A DNA stretch of 64,000 nucleotides from Neomegalonema sp. (lineage in GTDB: Bacteria; Pseudomonadota; Alphaproteobacteria; Rhodobacterales; Rhodobacteraceae), in the NCBI RefSeq assembly GCF_028688855.1, contig NZ_JAQTXI010000004.1, positions 1 to 64,000 on the forward strand. Direction: 5' to 3'. Positions 52,295 through 64,000 of this stretch are shown one piece after another. Position 1 is the first letter of the stretch, and each line of letters opens with the position of its first letter. Under the pieces are notes generated by a model. That model was not told where the DNA came from, ran no database searches, and worked only from the letters and a program-made list of their open reading frames with translations. The translations under genes were made by a program, and so were the position numbers.

Positions 52295-52975
52295 TCAGCG
52301 TTTGTCCAGGCGCCGCGCGAGGCGGTCGCCGAGAAACTGGATGACGAAGACGATCAGCAGCACCGCCAGAGTGGCCGCCAGGGTCACGTCGCGACGGCTG
52401 CGCTGGAATCCTTCGAGATAGGCGAGATGTCCGAGGCCGCCCGCTCCGATGGCGCCCGCCATGGCCGTATAGCCCACCAGCGCGATCAGCGTGACCGTCA
52501 GGCCGGAGACCAGAGCCGGAGCCGCCTCAGGGATCAGCACCCGGAAGACGACCGTTCCTATGCCGCCGCCCATGGCGCGGGTGGCCTCGATGACGCCGCG
52601 GTCCACCTCGCGGAAGGCCAGCTCCACGAGGCGCGCGTAGAAGGGCGCCGCCCCGAAGATCAGCGCCGGAAGCGCCGCGTTCACCCCGAGGATCGTGCCC
52701 ACCACCGCCCGCGTGAAGGGAATCAGCAGCACCAGCAGGATGATGAAGGGAATCGCGCGGAAGACGTTCGTCAGCGTCGAGAGCGCCCAATAGAGGGGCC
52801 GGTTGGCCAGCAGCCGCCCCGGCGAAGTCAGATGGAGCGCCGTCCCGAGCAGAAGCCCGAGCACGAAGACCGCCGCTCCCGCCATGGCGGTCATGTAGAG
52901 CGTGTCCTCCGTCGCCTTGAGCAGAGGCGCGAGGCGCACGTTGGGCAGCCATGCGGAGATCCATTCGGCGAGCAT
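52295..52975 (-). CDS. metI: Methionine ABC transporter permease
   Basis: 226 aa with five to six membrane segments. The coupling loop region ELAFREVDRGVIEATRAMGG and the LIPEAAPALVSGLTVTLIAL motif match MetI. Lies between metN (4 bp upstream) and metQ (28 bp downstream). Confidence 0.9.
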   Translation of the reverse strand: MLAEWISAWLPNVRLAPLLKATEDTLYMTAMAGAAVFVLGLLLGTALHLTSPGRLLANRPLYWALSTLTNVFRAIPFIILLVLLIPFTRAVVGTILGVNAALPALIFGAAPFYARLVELAFREVDRGVIEATRAMGGGIGTVVFRVLIPEAAPALVSGLTVTLIALVGYTAMAGAIGAGGLGHLAYLEGFQRSRRDVTLAATLAVLLIVFVIQFLGDRLARRLDKR

Positions 52976-52979
52976 GGCT

Positions 52980-53993
52980 TCAGGCCTCCCGCAGGATGTC
53001 GACGCCGATCCCGCGCGCCGCGAGGAATCCGGCCAGAGGACGCGCCTGAGACGGATCGGGCAGATGGGCCACGATCTCGCCGGAAGGGCCCTCCGGAGTC
53101 TGGATCAGGCGGGCCTGCAGCAGATTCGCCCGCAGCCCGAGCTTCAGAACCGCCTCGGAGAAGGCGGAGGCCTGCGCCTCGCCGCCCTCGGCCGCATGGG
53201 TCAGGCGCAGAAGCGCGCCCTCGGGCGGCGCAAGGGCCGGATCGAAGCCGCCCTCCTCCGCGGTCTGGCGGATGAAGCGGCGGGTGATCGGCTGCTTCGG
53301 CGCGGCGAAGACCTCGGAGACGAGGCCCTCCTCCACGACGCGCCCGGCCTCCATCACCGCCACATGATCGCAGATGCGGCGCACCACATGCATCTCATGG
53401 GTGATCAGCACGATGGTCAGCCCGAGGCGGCGGTTGATCTCGGAGAGGAGATCCAGAATCTGGTCGGTGGTCTGGGGGTCCAGCGCCGAGGTGGCTTCGT
53501 CGCAGAGGAGCAGGTCCGGAGCGTTCGCCAGAGCCCGCGCGATTCCCACGCGCTGTTTCTGTCCGCCGCTGAGCTGCGCGGGATAGGCGTCTTCGCGGCC
53601 CTCCAGACCCACCAGCCGGAGCAGCTCCTCGACCCGGGCGCGCCGCTCGGCGCGGGGGATTCCGGCGATCTCCAGCGCGAAGGCCACGTTGGCGCGCGCC
53701 GTCCGCGACCAGAGCAGATTGAAATGCTGGAAGATCATCCCGATCTTGAGCCGCGCCTTGCGCAGCTCCGCTCCGGAGGCCCGGCCCATGTCGCGCCCCG
53801 CCACCAGAACCGAACCGGAGGAAGGCTTCTCCAGACCGTTCAGCATGCGGATGAGCGTGCTTTTCCCCGCGCCGCTCTGGCCGATGATCCCCGTGACCCT
53901 TCCGGCGGGGATGGCCAGACTCACCTCGTCCACGGCGGCGATCCTGCGGCCGCCCGCGTGATAGATTTTCGAAACCTGGTCGAGCGTGATCAT
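52980..53993 (-). CDS. metN: Methionine ABC transporter ATP-binding protein
   Basis: 337 aa from ATG 53993. ATPase core: [58 protein letters not shown]. The C-terminal 90 residues form the NIL (ACT-like) domain that senses cytoplasmic methionine. The start is set by family comparison: the open frame runs 75 codons further up, but that part is Arg/Pro-rich. A 9-nt tandem repeat spans the start codon. Confidence 0.9.
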   Translation of the reverse strand: MITLDQVSKIYHAGGRRIAAVDEVSLAIPAGRVTGIIGQSGAGKSTLIRMLNGLEKPSSGSVLVAGRDMGRASGAELRKARLKIGMIFQHFNLLWSRTARANVAFALEIAGIPRAERRARVEELLRLVGLEGREDAYPAQLSGGQKQRVGIARALANAPDLLLCDEATSALDPQTTDQILDLLSEINRRLGLTIVLITHEMHVVRRICDHVAVMEAGRVVEEGLVSEVFAAPKQPITRRFIRQTAEEGGFDPALAPPEGALLRLTHAAEGGEAQASAFSEAVLKLGLRANLLQARLIQTPEGPSGEIVAHLPDPSQARPLAGFLAARGIGVDILREA

Positions 53994-54017
53994 GTCTGCG
54001 ATGTCTGCGACGTCCGC
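53991..54017. repeat. Three tandem 9-nt units across the metN start
   Basis: CATGTCTGC, GATGTCTGC and GACGTCCGC follow one another (plus strand), with the metN ATG complement at the first three bases. The third unit has two changes. It could alter translation start or simply reflect a recent slip. Confidence 0.6.
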
Positions 54018-54562
54018 AAGCCCGGCGCCGCCGCGCCATGGGCCAGGACGTCGGGCCCCCGGGAGATCCCCTGAAGATGAAGCCTGGACCCTGGCTCGCA
54101 CGCCGCCGGGCGGGCGTCCAATGCTCAAGCGCCCTATCTTCATGCGATATCCGCATAAGCAGGAGCCTTCCGCGCCCTCCGCACCAGGAGACGGAGGAGG
54201 AGCGGCCAGGGAGCGCAAGACGCGTCGCGCGGGCGGAGACTCCGGGAATCCGGAAACCTTCCTGAAGGGCGGGTTCTCCTCAAGATCCTGAATTTCCTAT
54301 CTTTCGAGAAATCCGCCCTCTCCTGGCTGGGCGCGGGCCTCCCGGCGGAACCCCTCGCCTCGGCACCCTGCCCGCGCCGGATCCGCAGACGGACGCCCTC
54401 GACGGATCCCGGCGCGGCGCGGCCCTGCCGCAGGGGCGAAATGACGCAGCGGACCATCGTCCTTCTCGTGAAGCCGCATGGATTGAAGCCGCATGGATTG
54501 AAGCCGACCCTCCCGCATGCCAGATTCCCGACCGGCCCTCCCGGCCGCATGGAGACCCGAAC
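53994..54562. other. 569-bp divergent gap between metN and MATE genes
   Basis: No supported gene. It holds two short tandem repeats (53991-54017 and 54471-54506). The leader of metN is long and GC-rich; I looked for SAM-II and SAM/SAH riboswitch signatures and saw none I could defend. Promoters are not clear. Confidence 0.5.
54471..54506. repeat. Tandem 15-bp repeat (2.4 copies)
   Basis: AAGCCGCATGGATTG occurs twice back to back (54471-54500), followed by AAGCCG. It lies about 60 bp before the MATE start, whose first codons also contain a tandem duplication (CCCGAGTTGAAACCC at 54566 and 54584). Confidence 0.8.
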
Positions 54563-56074
54563 TTGCCCGAGTTGAAACCCAGGCCCGAGTTGAAACCCGG
54601 GAACGATCTGGTCACGGCCCCGATAGGCCCCACCCTGCTGGCCTTCGCCCTGCCCACGCTCGCTTCGTCGATCCTGCAATCCGCCAACGGCTCCATAGAC
54701 ACGATCTGGGTCGGGCGGCTGATCGGAGAATCCGCCGTCGCGGCCACCGCCAACGGCAACCTCGTCATGTTCCTGCTGACGGCCTTCGTCTTCGGCTTCG
54801 GCATGGCCTCGACGATCCTCGTCGGACAGGCGGTCGGGCGCGGAGATCTGGACTCCGCCCGCAGGGTGGTCGGGACGGCGGTCGGCGCCTTCCTGCCGGT
54901 CTCGCTGCTGCTGGCGGCGGTCGGCTGGTTCGTGGCGCCGCATGTGCTGGGCGTGCTGGGCGTCGCGCCCGAGATCGAGCCTCTGGCCCGGGACTTCCTG
55001 AAGGTCACCTTCCTCGCCCTGCCCGCCTTCCTCCTCATGACCATGCTCATGATGATCCTGCGCGGCGGAGGAGACGCCGTCACGCCGCTGATCTTCATGG
55101 CCATGGCCGCGGTTCTCGACGTCTTCCTGAATCCGGTCTTCATCCTCGGGCTGGGGCCCTTTCCGGCGATGGGCGTCGGCGGCTCGGCCCTGGCGACCGC
55201 CGTCGGCAGCTACGCCAGCCTCGCGGCCATGCTCGCCTACGTCTATGCGCGCGACCTGCCCCTGAGGCTGCGCGGGGCGGAGCTCGGGCATCTGCGCCCC
55301 GACGGCGCCATCCTGAGGCTCATGCTGGCCAAGGGCCTGCCGATGGGAATCCAGATGATCGTCGTCTCGGGCTCCATGCTGGCGATGATGACCCTCATCA
55401 ACGGGCGCGGCGTGGACACCACAGCCGCCTTCGGCGCCACCCAGCAGCTCTGGACCTACGTGCAGATGCCCGCCATGGCCCTGGGCGCGGCGGTCAGCGC
55501 CATGACCGCCCAGAACATCGGCGCCGGAAGATGGGACCGCGTCGGGCGCATCGCTCAGGTGGGGGTGGGCTTCAACCTCGCCCTGACGGGCGGGCTGGTG
55601 CTGCTTCTGCTGCTGGTCGAGCGCGCCGCTCTGGAGCTCTTCCTCGGCCAGGGCGGAGCCGCCGCCGAGATCGGACAGCACATCGTGCGGATCGCCACAT
55701 GGGGCTTCATCCCCTTCGGCGTGACCATGGTGCTCTTCGCCACGGTGCGCGCCAACGGACAGGTGCTCTGGCCGCTGGCGATCCTCTTCGTCTCGATGTT
55801 TCCGGTCCGCCTCGGCTTCGCCTGGGGCCTTCAGGGCCTGATCGGCCCGGACGCCCTCTGGCTGAGCTTCCCGGCGGCCATGGTCGCGACCATGGTCATG
55901 GCGATCCTCCTCTACCGCTACGGCGGCTGGCGCAAGGAGCGCGACATGAGGCTGCGCGCCGCCGCCATCCCCGACGCGCGGCCTCCGGCGGCGGCGCTCT
56001 ACTCCGAGGCGGCGCCTCCGGGCAGTCCGCTGGCGGGCAACGCGCCGCCGCTGCGCGAAGGGGAAGCCTCATGA
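54563..56074 (+). CDS. MATE-family multidrug/metabolite exporter
   Basis: 503 aa from TTG 54563 (GGAG eight bases before). Twelve hydrophobic segments in two halves with PTLASSILQSANGSIDTIWV, MFLLTAFVFGFGMASTILVG, NPVFILGLGPFPAMGVGGSA and MALGAAVSAMTAQNIGAGRW typical of MATE proteins. The first codons hold a duplicated PELKP unit. The C-terminus is longer than usual (ends in a Pro/Ala tail). Exports substrates with Na+ or H+ exchange. Overlaps the next gene by 4 bp. Confidence 0.88.
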   Translation: MPELKPRPELKPGNDLVTAPIGPTLLAFALPTLASSILQSANGSIDTIWVGRLIGESAVAATANGNLVMFLLTAFVFGFGMASTILVGQAVGRGDLDSARRVVGTAVGAFLPVSLLLAAVGWFVAPHVLGVLGVAPEIEPLARDFLKVTFLALPAFLLMTMLMMILRGGGDAVTPLIFMAMAAVLDVFLNPVFILGLGPFPAMGVGGSALATAVGSYASLAAMLAYVYARDLPLRLRGAELGHLRPDGAILRLMLAKGLPMGIQMIVVSGSMLAMMTLINGRGVDTTAAFGATQQLWTYVQMPAMALGAAVSAMTAQNIGAGRWDRVGRIAQVGVGFNLALTGGLVLLLLLVERAALELFLGQGGAAAEIGQHIVRIATWGFIPFGVTMVLFATVRANGQVLWPLAILFVSMFPVRLGFAWGLQGLIGPDALWLSFPAAMVATMVMAILLYRYGGWRKERDMRLRAAAIPDARPPAAALYSEAAPPGSPLAGNAPPLREGEAS

Positions 56075-56817
56075 GCCTGCTCAAGCTCCGGGGCCTGAGC
56101 GTCCTTCGCAACGGAAGGCCCGTGCTCAAGGGAATAGATCTGGAGATCGGGCCGGGCGAATTCGTCGGGCTGCTCGGGCCCAACGGCGCGGGCAAGACCA
56201 CCCTGCTCCGGGCCGCGCTCGGACTCCAGCCTGCGGAAGGCTTCTCCTCTCTGGCGGACCTGTCGCCGGCGGCCCGGGCCAGAGCCGCCGCCTTCATGCC
56301 CCAGGCGCGCGAGATCGCCTGGCCCATGTCCGTGGAGCGGGTCGCGGCGCTCGGACGGCTCGCCCGTCCGGAGGCCGCCGCCGAAGCCGACCGCGCCGCC
56401 GTGGAGAGGGCTCTGGCCGCGCTGAACCTCGGAGACTTGCGCGGACGCCGCGCCGACGAGCTCTCCGGCGGCGAACAGGCCCGCGTCCTCATGGCGCGCC
56501 TTCTGGCTCAGGAGACCCCCCTCCTGATCGCCGACGAGCCCGCCGCGGGGCTGGATCCGGCGGCGCAGATCTCGGCCATGCGGGTCTTCGCGGGCCGCGC
56601 CGCCGAGGGCGCCGCCGTTCTGGCCTCGCTGCATGATCTCGGCCTCGCGGCGCGGCACTGCACGCGGCTGATCCTGCTGCGCGAAGGCCGGATCCTGGCC
56701 GACGGGCCGCCCGACCAGGCCCTGACGCCCGGCAATCTGGCGCGGGTCTTCGGCGTCACCGCCTGGAGCGCCCGGACGGATCAGGGCTTCGTGCTCCAGC
56801 CGCTCGACGTGATCTGA
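56071..56817 (+). CDS. ABC ATP-binding protein, iron-siderophore/heme/cobalamin type (FecE/HmuV-like), orphan
   Basis: 248 aa. Walker A LLGPNGAGKTTLLRAALG, Q-loop region AAAFMPQAREIAWPMSVERV, signature ELSGGEQARVLMARL, Walker B LLIADEPAAGLDP, H-loop ASLHD. Its closest look is to ATPases of metal-chelate importers, yet no permease or binding protein lies nearby; instead it starts inside the MATE stop codon (ATGA). A partner elsewhere in the genome, or an unusual link to the MATE protein, must be considered. Confidence 0.85.
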   Translation: MSLLKLRGLSVLRNGRPVLKGIDLEIGPGEFVGLLGPNGAGKTTLLRAALGLQPAEGFSSLADLSPAARARAAAFMPQAREIAWPMSVERVAALGRLARPEAAAEADRAAVERALAALNLGDLRGRRADELSGGEQARVLMARLLAQETPLLIADEPAAGLDPAAQISAMRVFAGRAAEGAAVLASLHDLGLAARHCTRLILLREGRILADGPPDQALTPGNLARVFGVTAWSARTDQGFVLQPLDVI

Positions 56818-57048
56818 CGAACGGGATCGGGACGAGATCCGCCCGGGAATTCCGGCGAATCCGGATGGCGGGATTGCGTGATGGGGTTTTTGCAATAGAT
56901 TGCCGCCAGAGCCGACCCCTGCCCGCCTCCGGATTCCTGCTCCGGATCTCCGCGGGGCCGGGAGGAGTCGGCTCCAGCATCGCCACGTTCCGTCGCGCTC
57001 GTCGCGGCGCGGACAGGATCCAGGGAGCGGAAAATTCACCGATCAGAC

Positions 57049-58407
57049 ATGACAGGCGGCCGAGGATATTTCGGCACCGACGGCGTCCGCGGGCGAGCCA
57101 ACGCCCATCCCATCACCGCCGAAATGGCCCTGCGCCTCGGCCAGGCCGCAGGCAGCATCTTCGCAGGAGAAGGAGGAGACCGCCGACGCGTCGTCATCGG
57201 CAAGGATCCGCGCCGGTCCTCCTACATGCTGGAATCCGCCGTGGCGGCGGGATTCATGGCCATGGGCTTCGACGTCTGGTCGCTGGGGCCTCTGCCGACT
57301 CCGGCGGTGAGCATGCTGGTGAAGTCGCTGCGGGCCGATCTGGGCGTGATGATCTCCGCCTCGCACAACCCCTTCCATGACAACGGCATCAAGCTCTTCG
57401 GCGCCGACGGCTTCAAGCTCTCCGACGCCCAGGAGGCGGCGATCTCCGCCCTGATGGACGCGGGCGTGCCGGACTCCGCCTTCGTCGAGCCCCGCGCCAT
57501 GGGCCGCCATACGCATCTCGACGATTCCCACGCCCGCTACATCGAGTTCGTCAAGAACACCTTCCCCCGCGAACTGAGCCTCGACGGGCTGCGGATCGTG
57601 GTCGATTGCGCCAATGGCGCAGGCTACAAGGTCGGGCCCATGGCCCTCTCGGAGCTGGGCGCCGAGGTCATTCCGCTCGGCGTCGCGCCCAACGGCTTCA
57701 ACATCAACGACGGCGTGGGCTCCACCGCGCCCCAGGCCTGCGCCGCCAGAGTCGTCGAGACCCGCGCGGATCTCGGAATCGCCCTCGACGGCGACGCCGA
57801 CCGCGTCCATCTCATCGACGAGACCGGCGCCGTCATCGACGGCGACCAGATCATGGGGCTCATCGCCGGATCCTGGGCGGCGCGCGGCGCGCTCAAGGGC
57901 GGGGCTCTGGTGGCCACGGTCATGTCGAATCTGGGCCTGGAGCAGCATCTCAAGGCCCAGGGGCTGGGGCTCGTGCGGGCCAGCGTCGGCGACCGCTTCG
58001 TCGTCGCCGAGATGCGCGCGCGCGGATGCAACCTCGGCGGCGAGCAGTCGGGACACATCGTCTTCGGCGATTTCGCCTCCACCGGCGACGGGCTCGTCGC
58101 GGCGCTCCAGGTGCTGGCCGAGATGGTCCGCCGGGGCGAGAAGGCCAGCACGCTCGGACAGGTCTTCAAGCCCTATCCGCAGCTTCTGAAGAACGCCCGC
58201 TACGCGCCCGGCGCCAATCCCCTCGCCGCGCCGGAGGTCAGGAGCGCCATAGCCGAGGCCGAAGCCCGGCTCGAAGGCCATGGACGGCTGCTCATCCGCA
58301 AGTCCGGCACCGAGCCGCTGATCCGGGTCATGGCCGAGGACGAGGATCCCGAACTCGTGCGCGAGATCGTGGAGGCGCTCGCGGCCCTGATCGCGCGAAC
58401 CTCCTGA
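57049..58407 (+). CDS. glmM: Phosphoglucosamine mutase
   Basis: 452 aa, usual length. Starts [20 protein letters not shown], active-site serine Ser105 in [13 protein letters not shown], metal loop [13 protein letters not shown], sugar loop [12 protein letters not shown] and the phosphate-binding [12 protein letters not shown]. Converts GlcN-6-P to GlcN-1-P for UDP-GlcNAc, peptidoglycan and LPS synthesis. The usual neighbour folP is not present here. No hint of transfer. Confidence 0.96.
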   Translation: MTGGRGYFGTDGVRGRANAHPITAEMALRLGQAAGSIFAGEGGDRRRVVIGKDPRRSSYMLESAVAAGFMAMGFDVWSLGPLPTPAVSMLVKSLRADLGVMISASHNPFHDNGIKLFGADGFKLSDAQEAAISALMDAGVPDSAFVEPRAMGRHTHLDDSHARYIEFVKNTFPRELSLDGLRIVVDCANGAGYKVGPMALSELGAEVIPLGVAPNGFNINDGVGSTAPQACAARVVETRADLGIALDGDADRVHLIDETGAVIDGDQIMGLIAGSWAARGALKGGALVATVMSNLGLEQHLKAQGLGLVRASVGDRFVVAEMRARGCNLGGEQSGHIVFGDFASTGDGLVAALQVLAEMVRRGEKASTLGQVFKPYPQLLKNARYAPGANPLAAPEVRSAIAEAEARLEGHGRLLIRKSGTEPLIRVMAEDEDPELVREIVEALAALIARTS

Positions 58408-58516
58408 AGGCCCCCCCCTGAAGGCCCGGGCCTCCCGAGGCCGAGGGGATTGACCGCCCCGCCGCTTTCGTCTTGATGAACCCCGACAGGTTTGCAGGAC
58501 GGGAGCGGAGCGGATC

Positions 58517-62137
<3,621 letters not shown>

Positions 62138-62149
62138 GGCGGCGCCGGA

Positions 62150-63169
62150 TCAGGCGCGGCGGGCGTATCCATCGGGGTTCTCCGATTGCCAGCGCCAGGC
62201 GCTGCGGCTCATCTCGGCGAGGCCGCGTTCGGCGCGCCAGCTCAGCAGGCGGTTCGCCTTGGCCGGATCCGCGACGCAGGCGGCGATGTCGCCCGGACGA
62301 CGCCCCGTCACTTCATGGGGCAGATCCCGCCCGCAGGCCTCGGAAAAGGCGCGCAGCATCTCGCGGACGGTGTGCCCCGAGCCCGTCCCGAGGTTGAACA
62401 CCTCCACGCCCTGACGCGCGGCGGCGTAGCCCAGCGCCGCCACATGCGCCCGCGCCAGATCCACCACATGGATGTAGTCGCGCAGGCCGGTGCCGTCGCG
62501 GGTGTCGTAGTCGTCGCCGTAGATCGAGAGCTTCGCGCGGCGACCCACCGCCACCTGCGAGATGTAGGGCATCAGATTGTTCGGCACGTCATGGGGATCC
62601 TCGCCGATGCGGCCGCTCTCATGAGCCCCCACCGGATTGAAATAGCGCAGGATCGCCCCCCCGCTCCCCGGACGCGCGCGGCTCCAGTCGAGGATGATCT
62701 GTTCGGCCATGTGCTTGGTGCGTCCGTAGACGCTCGCGGGATGGCAGGGATGCGACTCGTCCAGCGGCAGATATTCCGGCTCGCCGTAGACCGTGGCCGA
62801 GGAGGAGAAGACGATCCGCGCGCAGTTCACGGCGTTCATCGCTTCGAGCACGTTCATCGTGCCCGAGACGTTGGTTTCGTAATAATCGAGGGGCCTGGCC
62901 TCGCCTTCGCCCACCGCCTTGAGTCCGGCGAAATGGATCACCGCCTGAGGCCGGAAGGCCTCGAAGAGCCCGAAGAGCGCCGCGCGGTCGCGGATGTCGA
63001 GCCGGGCGAAGCGGAAATCGCGGTTGGAGAGCTCCCGCACGCGGTTCAGCGCCTCGGGCGAGCTGTTGGCGAAATTATCCGCCACAAGGATCCTGTGGCC
63101 TTCCGCAAGCAGTTCGAGCAGCGTGTGGCTGCCGATGTAGCCGGCGCCGCCGGTCAGAAGCACGTCCAT
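62150..63169 (-). CDS. galE: UDP-glucose 4-epimerase
   Basis: 339 aa extended SDR. NAD loop VLLTGGAGYIGSHTLLELLA, catalytic SSSATVYG (Ser/Thr), Tyr148/Lys152 in VYGRTKHMAEQ, and RYFNPVGAHESGRIGED. Interconverts UDP-glucose and UDP-galactose for surface sugars. Convergent with the oxoprolinase gene, 12 bp between stops. Confidence 0.92.
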   Translation of the reverse strand: MDVLLTGGAGYIGSHTLLELLAEGHRILVADNFANSSPEALNRVRELSNRDFRFARLDIRDRAALFGLFEAFRPQAVIHFAGLKAVGEGEARPLDYYETNVSGTMNVLEAMNAVNCARIVFSSSATVYGEPEYLPLDESHPCHPASVYGRTKHMAEQIILDWSRARPGSGGAILRYFNPVGAHESGRIGEDPHDVPNNLMPYISQVAVGRRAKLSIYGDDYDTRDGTGLRDYIHVVDLARAHVAALGYAAARQGVEVFNLGTGSGHTVREMLRAFSEACGRDLPHEVTGRRPGDIAACVADPAKANRLLSWRAERGLAEMSRSAWRWQSENPDGYARRA

Positions 63170-63295
63170 TCCACGTTTCCCGAATGGCGAGTTCCATGAT
63201 GCTCAGGAACTCCACAGGGAAATTAACGGGGAATGGGTTGGGGATTCGTTGACGCGAAGGCCGGTCCCGACAAGAAATCGGCCCGGCCTGCGGAG

Positions 63296-64000
63296 TCAGC
63301 GGCGGCGGGACCAGGGCAGCCAGAAGCGTTCGATCAGCCGGAAGAGGATCTCGAAGCCGAAGGCGAAGAGCGAAATGGCGAGAATCCCGACGATCACCAT
63401 GTCCGTCACCAGGAATTGCGCCGCCGACTGGATCATGTAGCCCAGGCCGCGCGAGGCCGCGACCAGCTCCGAAGCGACGAGGGTCGTCCATCCGGCCCCG
63501 AGCGCGATCCGCACCCCCGAGATGATCGAGGGCAAGGCCGCAGGCAGGAGCACATGCCGCAGCGTCTGGAACCGGCTCGCCCCGAAGGAGCGCGCCGCCC
63601 GCACCTGCGATTCCGAGGCGCTCCCGACTCCGAAGGCCGTCGAGATCGCGATGGGCGCGAACATCGCCACCGAGATCACCAGGATCTTGCTCCCCTCGCC
63701 GATGCCGAACCAGATGATCACCAGCGGCAGATAGGCCAGAGGCGGCAAGGGACGGATGAACTCGATGAGCGGATCCAGCAGACCTCGCCCCACGGGACTC
63801 AGCGCCAGCACGAACCCCGCCGGAACCGCGATCAGCAGCGTGACGAGCAAGGCCGCCATCACCCGCCCGAGGCTCGCGGCGGCGTGCTGGCCGAGGGTGG
63901 CGCTGGCGTAGCCCGTATCCGCCGCGATCTGCGCCGCCTTCCAGACGCGATCCGGCGAGGGCAGGAACACCGGCGGCGCCCATCCGCGCGCCGAGGCGAT
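63296..64000 (-). CDS. ABC transporter permease, nitrate/sulfonate/taurine (TauC/SsuC) type, partial
   Basis: At least 234 codons; the 5' end is beyond the window (residues IASARGWAPPVFLPSPDRVW continue to position 64000). Membrane segments and the coupling motif AARSFGASRFQTLRHVLLPA, followed by LPSIISGVRIALGAGWTTLV, are the hallmark of this class, as is LPPLAYLPLVIIWFGIGEGS. The ATPase and binding protein are presumably further right. Confidence 0.88.
   Translation of the reverse strand: MASARGWAPPVFLPSPDRVWKAAQIAADTGYASATLGQHAAASLGRVMAALLVTLLIAVPAGFVLALSPVGRGLLDPLIEFIRPLPPLAYLPLVIIWFGIGEGSKILVISVAMFAPIAISTAFGVGSASESQVRAARSFGASRFQTLRHVLLPAALPSIISGVRIALGAGWTTLVASELVAASRGLGYMIQSAAQFLVTDMVIVGILAISLFAFGFEILFRLIERFWLPWSRRR

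Noticed and set aside
53994..54290. Possible SAM-type riboswitch in the metN leader
   Set aside because: The gene context invites it, but I could not see the conserved core of SAM-II or SAM/SAH elements. A covariance-model scan would decide.

Overview
The window is high-GC, densely packed DNA from an alphaproteobacterium. The gene families (BadH/BadI with AliA/AliB, MetNIQ, HyuA-HyuB fusion, spore-coat-U pili) suit a Rhodobacterales- or Rhodospirillales-like host, but nothing here fixes the genus. No rRNA, tRNA or CRISPR array was recognised.

Positions 1-16.5 kb are a Mu-like transposable prophage lying right to left. Its control end (repressor, ner, HU-like protein, transposase A, ATPase B) is near 16.3 kb. 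Then come a run of small early genes and an unexpected C-type-lectin-fold protein, GemA and Mor. Next are the lysis genes (amidase, holin, overlapping spanin-like pair), small head-packaging genes, terminase, portal and the F-like minor head protein. At the left edge the prophage meets the 3' end of an IS5-family transposase, so the capsid and tail half is not in the window; it was deleted or lies beyond the IS. Positions 16.5-17.0 kb hold no recognisable gene.

Positions 17.0-35.3 kb form a catabolic island for an alicyclic acid. AliA activates cyclohexanecarboxylate, AliB desaturates it, an enoyl-CoA hydratase (BadK-like) hydrates, BadH oxidises and BadI opens the ring to pimeloyl-CoA. A PimF-type bifunctional enzyme and a thiolase shorten that to glutaryl-CoA, and glutaryl-CoA dehydrogenase makes crotonyl-CoA. 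EtfB, EtfA and ETF-quinone oxidoreductase drain the electrons. A thioesterase, an aromatic-acid-type MFS transporter and a MarR-family (BadR-like) regulator complete the set. A shared AT-rich dyad, GT(A/C)AATATATT(T/G)AC, lies upstream of four promoters of the island and suggests one regulon including the transporter.

Positions 35.8-40.6 kb are a four-gene chaperone-usher pilus operon of the spore-coat-U type. Positions 41.5-44.7 kb pair a periplasmic type-I binding protein with a membrane GGDEF-EAL c-di-GMP protein, translationally coupled. Positions 44.9-46.6 kb encode an acyl-CoA synthetase. Positions 46.6-51.4 kb hold a XylFHG-like sugar ABC transporter with a divergent ROK regulator, followed by MetQ-MetI-MetN (51.5-54.0 kb). 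A MATE exporter overlaps an orphan FecE-like ABC ATPase (54.6-56.8 kb). The right end carries glmM, a fused hydantoinase/5-oxoprolinase, galE and the C-terminal part of a TauC/SsuC-like permease cut by the window edge.
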